In this document: positions 41,833 through 44,508 of the stretch, in pieces
Layout of the letters: every line of letters starts with the position of its first letter
How positions within the stretch are numbered: position 1 is the stretch's first letter
Assembly: GCA_022825665.1 (NCBI GenBank)
Contig: JAJDWI010000156.1
Location: 1-44,508, forward strand
Origin: Candidatus Poribacteria bacterium
GTDB lineage: Bacteria > Poribacteria > WGA-4E > WGA-3G
DNA length: 44,508 nucleotides
Reading direction: 5' to 3'
Program-made: the position numbers and the translations under genes
Notes under the pieces: generated by a model
Database searches by the model: none
The model's input: only the letters and a program-made list of their open reading frames with translations
Told to the model about the DNA's origin: nothing

Positions 41833-44409
41833 ATGAGAGAAAATGATGTTAATCTAATACGACAAATCATTGCAGGTGACGATACTGCGTTTGTTAGTTT
41901 GGTAGAGAAATATCAAAAGCAGGTACACGCACTCGCTTGGCGGAAAATAGGTGATTTCCACATCGCAGAGGAAATTACACAAGACACCTTCCTCAAAGTC
42001 TACCAAAAACTTTCTACACTGAGAGATCCAAACCAGTTTGCTGGATGGCTTTATGTAATCGCAAACCGTCAATGCCTTGCATGGCTACGTAAAAAGCGTA
42101 TAGAAACAGAGTCGTTAGAAGACACTGACACTGAGTGGATAGATGAAACAATATATTCCAGATATGTTGCGGAAGAACAAGCGAAGGTTACGGCAGAGAC
42201 GCAGCGCGAGGTGGTGAAAAGATTGCTTTCCAAACTAAAGGAAAGTGAAAGAACCGTAATGACACTCTACTACTTAGGTGAAATGACGACTGAGGAGATT
42301 AGCCAATTTTTAGGCGTATCCACAAGTGCAATCAAGCTCCGTCTTCACCGCGCACGGCAAAGGTTACAAAAGGAGGAAATCATGATCCGAGAGGCACTCA
42401 GCAACTTCAAACTATCCCCAAATCTTACCGATAATATCATGCAAAAGGTTAAACATATCAAACCCGTTGCCCCATCAGGAAGTAAACCGTTAGTGCCGTG
42501 GGCGGTAGCTGCTTCCACGTTAGTAGTGGTGTTGCTCATGCTCGGTATTGGAAACCACAAATACTTAACACGTTTCCAGCAGCCTTATAGTTTAGATGCT
42601 ACCTCAGAAATGACGGTCGAAATTATTGATGCACCTATAGTTGCAAACTTGGAATCTAAACCAGATGTGTGGACGCAAATAGGAAGTGTCAATGCACTGG
42701 ATAAACAAAATAGCCCGGATCTGCAACCTAATGACGTTTCTGCAGCAATTGCGGAAGCACAAGGAGACGAAATAGTGGAAGATTGGACAAAATGGGAATT
42801 ACCGAAAGAAGCGAAAGCGCGTTTTGGGAAAGGTGGAATTAATGTGCTTCAATTCTCACCAGATGGTAAGCAACTGGCGGTAGGCAGCAGTATCGGTGTT
42901 TGGCTTTATGATGCGAAAACGGGTAAAGAAGTATCCATGTTCCTCGGTAAGTGCGAATCCGTAGCATTTTCTCCAGACGGTCGCTTCCTTGCAGGCAGTA
43001 TTGGCGGTTATCACAGAGAGGGACCCCAGTTGTGGGAAGTAGCTACTGGTCAGAAAATGGGACGCACTGGTTATTTTCCACATGCCTCAGTATTGCGATT
43101 CTCTGAAGATGGCAAAACACTTTTTGCTTTGAGTGACGGGGGAGAATCAATCAGCCAGTTGGATGTTGAAACTAGAAAAGGAAATGTGAAGCATATTGAA
43201 GAACAGACAGAGAGAATCGTTGATCCTGGATGCTATGCGTTCACACATGATAAATTTGCAATTGGCGTAGGAACCAAGATTGAGTTGTGGGACACAACAA
43301 CCAGCAAAATACTATTTACACTCAAGGGAAACATATTTCTTTTAGCCTTGGAATTTTCACCTGATGGCACACGTCTCGCAAGTGCAGGTGAAAATAATGA
43401 TGAAATAGTCCCATTACAGTTATGGGATATCGACAGTAAGGAATCTATTCTCCTTGACAAACACACTGGGTGGGTCAACGCGTTAGCATTCACTTCGGAT
43501 GGAAAAATGCTTGCAAGCGGAGGGTCCGATAATACAGTGCAATTATGGAATATCGCCACTGGTGAACCTATCACCACTTTCACAGGTCATACCAGCAGCA
43601 TCAATGCTTTAACGTTTTCACCAGATAATCGCACACTTGCCAGTGGAAGTGCTGATGGCACAGTCCGATTTTGGAATATCAAGACAGGAGATTCATTACC
43701 CATTCGCATCTACCAACACACGATGGAGGTGGAAGCAGTAACTTTCTTTAAAGACAACACCACGCTTGCGAGTGTCGCTTATGATGAGGTAATTAGCCTT
43801 TGGGACATGAAAACATTGCAAAAAACGGATTCGAATGCATTACAAAAAACCGATTTCTACCCTGAAAGACATCAAGATTGGTTATCGGCTTCAGCGTTTT
43901 CTCCTGATGGGACAAAGTTCGCCAGTGCTGGTGTAAAAGGTAATAGAGCCTTCCCGCATGCCTCTATGGAGTATGCACATGAGCCGCTGGTTCGTCTGAG
44001 TGACGTTAGAACGGGACGTGAATTGCAGACTTTGGCTACGGAAGGAGGTTCTTCATGCCTTACTTTTTCACCTGATGGAAAAACGGTGGCATTCGACGAC
44101 TCTGGTAAGATTCGTGTGTGGAATACAGAGACAGGTGCGACTTCTAATATATCTCTCCCTGATATATTCCTCTTGTATCAGAACGAGAAGCACAAGATTA
44201 AGTCTAAAATCAGTGCTTTAGTTTTTTCGCCAGACAGCAAAAAACTTGTCTGTGGAACCATGGGCGGAAAAGTGCAGATGTGGGATGCGAAAACTGGAGT
44301 TCCGTTAGCACTCCTCTTTACCGGAGAGGAACCGGTATTAACAGGCGAACCTGATAATATTGTTATCGAAGTCATATTGAGTAAAACCTATAAATGTGGT
44401 AATATATAG
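41833..44409 (+). CDS. ECF-type sigma factor fused through a membrane helix to a WD40 propeller
   Basis: The product is 858 residues from ATG 41833 (SD GAGGTG close upstream; a TTG at 41821 is not used). Residues about 5-75 form sigma region 2 (AFVSLVEKYQKQVHALAWRKIGDFHIAEEITQDTFLKVYQKL). Region 4 follows at about 130-180 (KLKESERTVMTLYYLGEMTTEEISQFLGVSTSAIKLRLHRARQRL, in pieces). A single helix (WAVAASTLVVVLLMLGIG, about 223-240) links to about ten WD40 units starting near 336 (LQFSPDGKQLAVG, LTFSPDNRTLASGS and others). The propeller is presumably on the other side of the membrane, so an external signal could control a tethered sigma factor. Similar fusions are known in Planctomycetes; mechanism here is inferred. 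An SD and ATG inside the frame at 42371-42384 could also make the TM-WD40 part alone. Confidence 0.9.
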   Translation: MRENDVNLIRQIIAGDDTAFVSLVEKYQKQVHALAWRKIGDFHIAEEITQDTFLKVYQKLSTLRDPNQFAGWLYVIANRQCLAWLRKKRIETESLEDTDTEWIDETIYSRYVAEEQAKVTAETQREVVKRLLSKLKESERTVMTLYYLGEMTTEEISQFLGVSTSAIKLRLHRARQRLQKEEIMIREALSNFKLSPNLTDNIMQKVKHIKPVAPSGSKPLVPWAVAASTLVVVLLMLGIGNHKYLTRFQQPYSLDATSEMTVEIIDAPIVANLESKPDVWTQIGSVNALDKQNSPDLQPNDVSAAIAEAQGDEIVEDWTKWELPKEAKARFGKGGINVLQFSPDGKQLAVGSSIGVWLYDAKTGKEVSMFLGKCESVAFSPDGRFLAGSIGGYHREGPQLWEVATGQKMGRTGYFPHASVLRFSEDGKTLFALSDGGESISQLDVETRKGNVKHIEEQTERIVDPGCYAFTHDKFAIGVGTKIELWDTTTSKILFTLKGNIFLLALEFSPDGTRLASAGENNDEIVPLQLWDIDSKESILLDKHTGWVNALAFTSDGKMLASGGSDNTVQLWNIATGEPITTFTGHTSSINALTFSPDNRTLASGSADGTVRFWNIKTGDSLPIRIYQHTMEVEAVTFFKDNTTLASVAYDEVISLWDMKTLQKTDSNALQKTDFYPERHQDWLSASAFSPDGTKFASAGVKGNRAFPHASMEYAHEPLVRLSDVRTGRELQTLATEGGSSCLTFSPDGKTVAFDDSGKIRVWNTETGATSNISLPDIFLLYQNEKHKIKSKISALVFSPDSKKLVCGTMGGKVQMWDAKTGVPLALLFTGEEPVLTGEPDNIVIEVILSKTYKCGNI
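42371..42384 (+). promoter_or_regulatory. Internal ribosome-binding site and in-frame ATG in the sigma-WD40 gene
   Basis: AGGAGG, 5-base spacer AAATC, ATG (42382; residue 184), directly after sigma region 4. Product from it would begin MIREALSNF and contain the membrane helix and propeller. It is a perfect SD, but the codons for Lys-Glu-Glu can also give this sequence by chance. Confidence 0.5.
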
Positions 44410-44457
44410 ATATATAAACAATAATGTAGGTGCTATTTTTTTCTTAGAGGTTCTCTT

Positions 44458-44508
44458 ATGGCTGACACAACTGAAAAACAACACACTTTCAATCGTCTTC
44501 CGAAACAA
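44458..44508 (+). CDS. Start of a further gene (3' partial)
   Basis: ATG 44458 is preceded by AGAGG at 7 bases. The 17 visible residues (MADTTEKQHTFNRLPKQ) run off the right edge with no stop codon. It begins 48 bp after the sigma-WD40 gene, on the same strand, so it may be in the same transcript. The fragment is too short to identify. Confidence 0.55.
   Translation, partial: MADTTEKQHTFNRLPKQ

Noticed and set aside
1-44508. tRNA or rRNA genes
   Set aside because: No tRNA cloverleaf with a CCA-type end or GTTCRANNC arm, and no rRNA core sequence, was recognised by eye; not an exhaustive search.

Overview
The window looks like a fragment of an AT-rich, Gram-negative, largely uncultured bacterium. 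It uses the standard code (TGA is a stop) and Shine-Dalgarno (SD) starts. An Omp85 barrel protein, a PorV-like protein and a LysM protein imply an outer membrane. The combination of many sulfatases, phytanoyl-CoA dioxygenase (PhyH) family enzymes, an ECF sigma factor fused to WD40 repeats, and FlgD/type IX-like C-terminal domains resembles Candidatus Poribacteria (sponge-associated or pelagic) or a nearby PVC/FCB-type lineage. This placement is inference; no marker gene is present.

Layout. 1-4.4 kb: the 3' part of a giant Ig-repeat surface protein, a PorV/PorQ-family barrel and a LysM coiled-coil protein, closed by a terminator; this looks like a surface-export cluster. 4.4-6.1 kb: an AccA-like protein lacking the usual active-site loop, facing a TauE/SafE exporter with a small membrane partner. 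6.3-9.1 kb (minus strand): operon of PhyH dioxygenase, Ig-like lipoprotein and MetE-type methyltransferase. 9.3-12.4 kb: MazG-like pyrophosphohydrolase overlapping a TPR-DUF3857-transglutaminase lipoprotein. 12.7-19.6 kb: two tandem sulfatases, a DUF3223 protein, a lactonase-type beta-propeller and a third sulfatase with a chitobiase-type C-terminal domain. 19.8-24.6 kb: Omp85 protein, a TnpB-only IS200/IS605-type element and an HEFAH metallopeptidase. 24.7-29.1 kb: complete aapJQMP amino-acid ABC importer. 29.1-33.4 kb: small antitoxin-like and DUF2283 genes, a short-chain dehydrogenase, a second PhyH enzyme, and an AAA ATPase + DUF4276 (TOPRIM-like) pair that looks like an uncharacterised defence module. 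33.4-36.4 kb: a second tandem sulfatase pair, one member with a Tat leader. 36.6-41.3 kb: pantoate-kinase-like GHMP kinase, membrane protein, PfkB sugar kinase and ABC ATPase. 41.3-44.5 kb: a MITE-like element, the sigma-WD40 fusion, and the start of another gene.

How it fits together. Most of the window reads as scavenging: five sulfatases, sugar kinase, lactonase, dioxygenases, methyltransferase and amino-acid importer fit growth on host or marine sulfated glycans and small organics. Dispersed palindromic repeats (TCCT-loop hairpins, copies of TCTGAACCAGGATT, a 335-bp element flanked by 22-bp direct repeats) lie between the cassettes and suggest a fluid genome. The strongest candidates for undescribed biology are the AAA/DUF4276 pair, the sigma-WD40 fusion with an internal start site, the AccA-like pseudoenzyme, and the archaeal-type pantoate kinase in a bacterial context.
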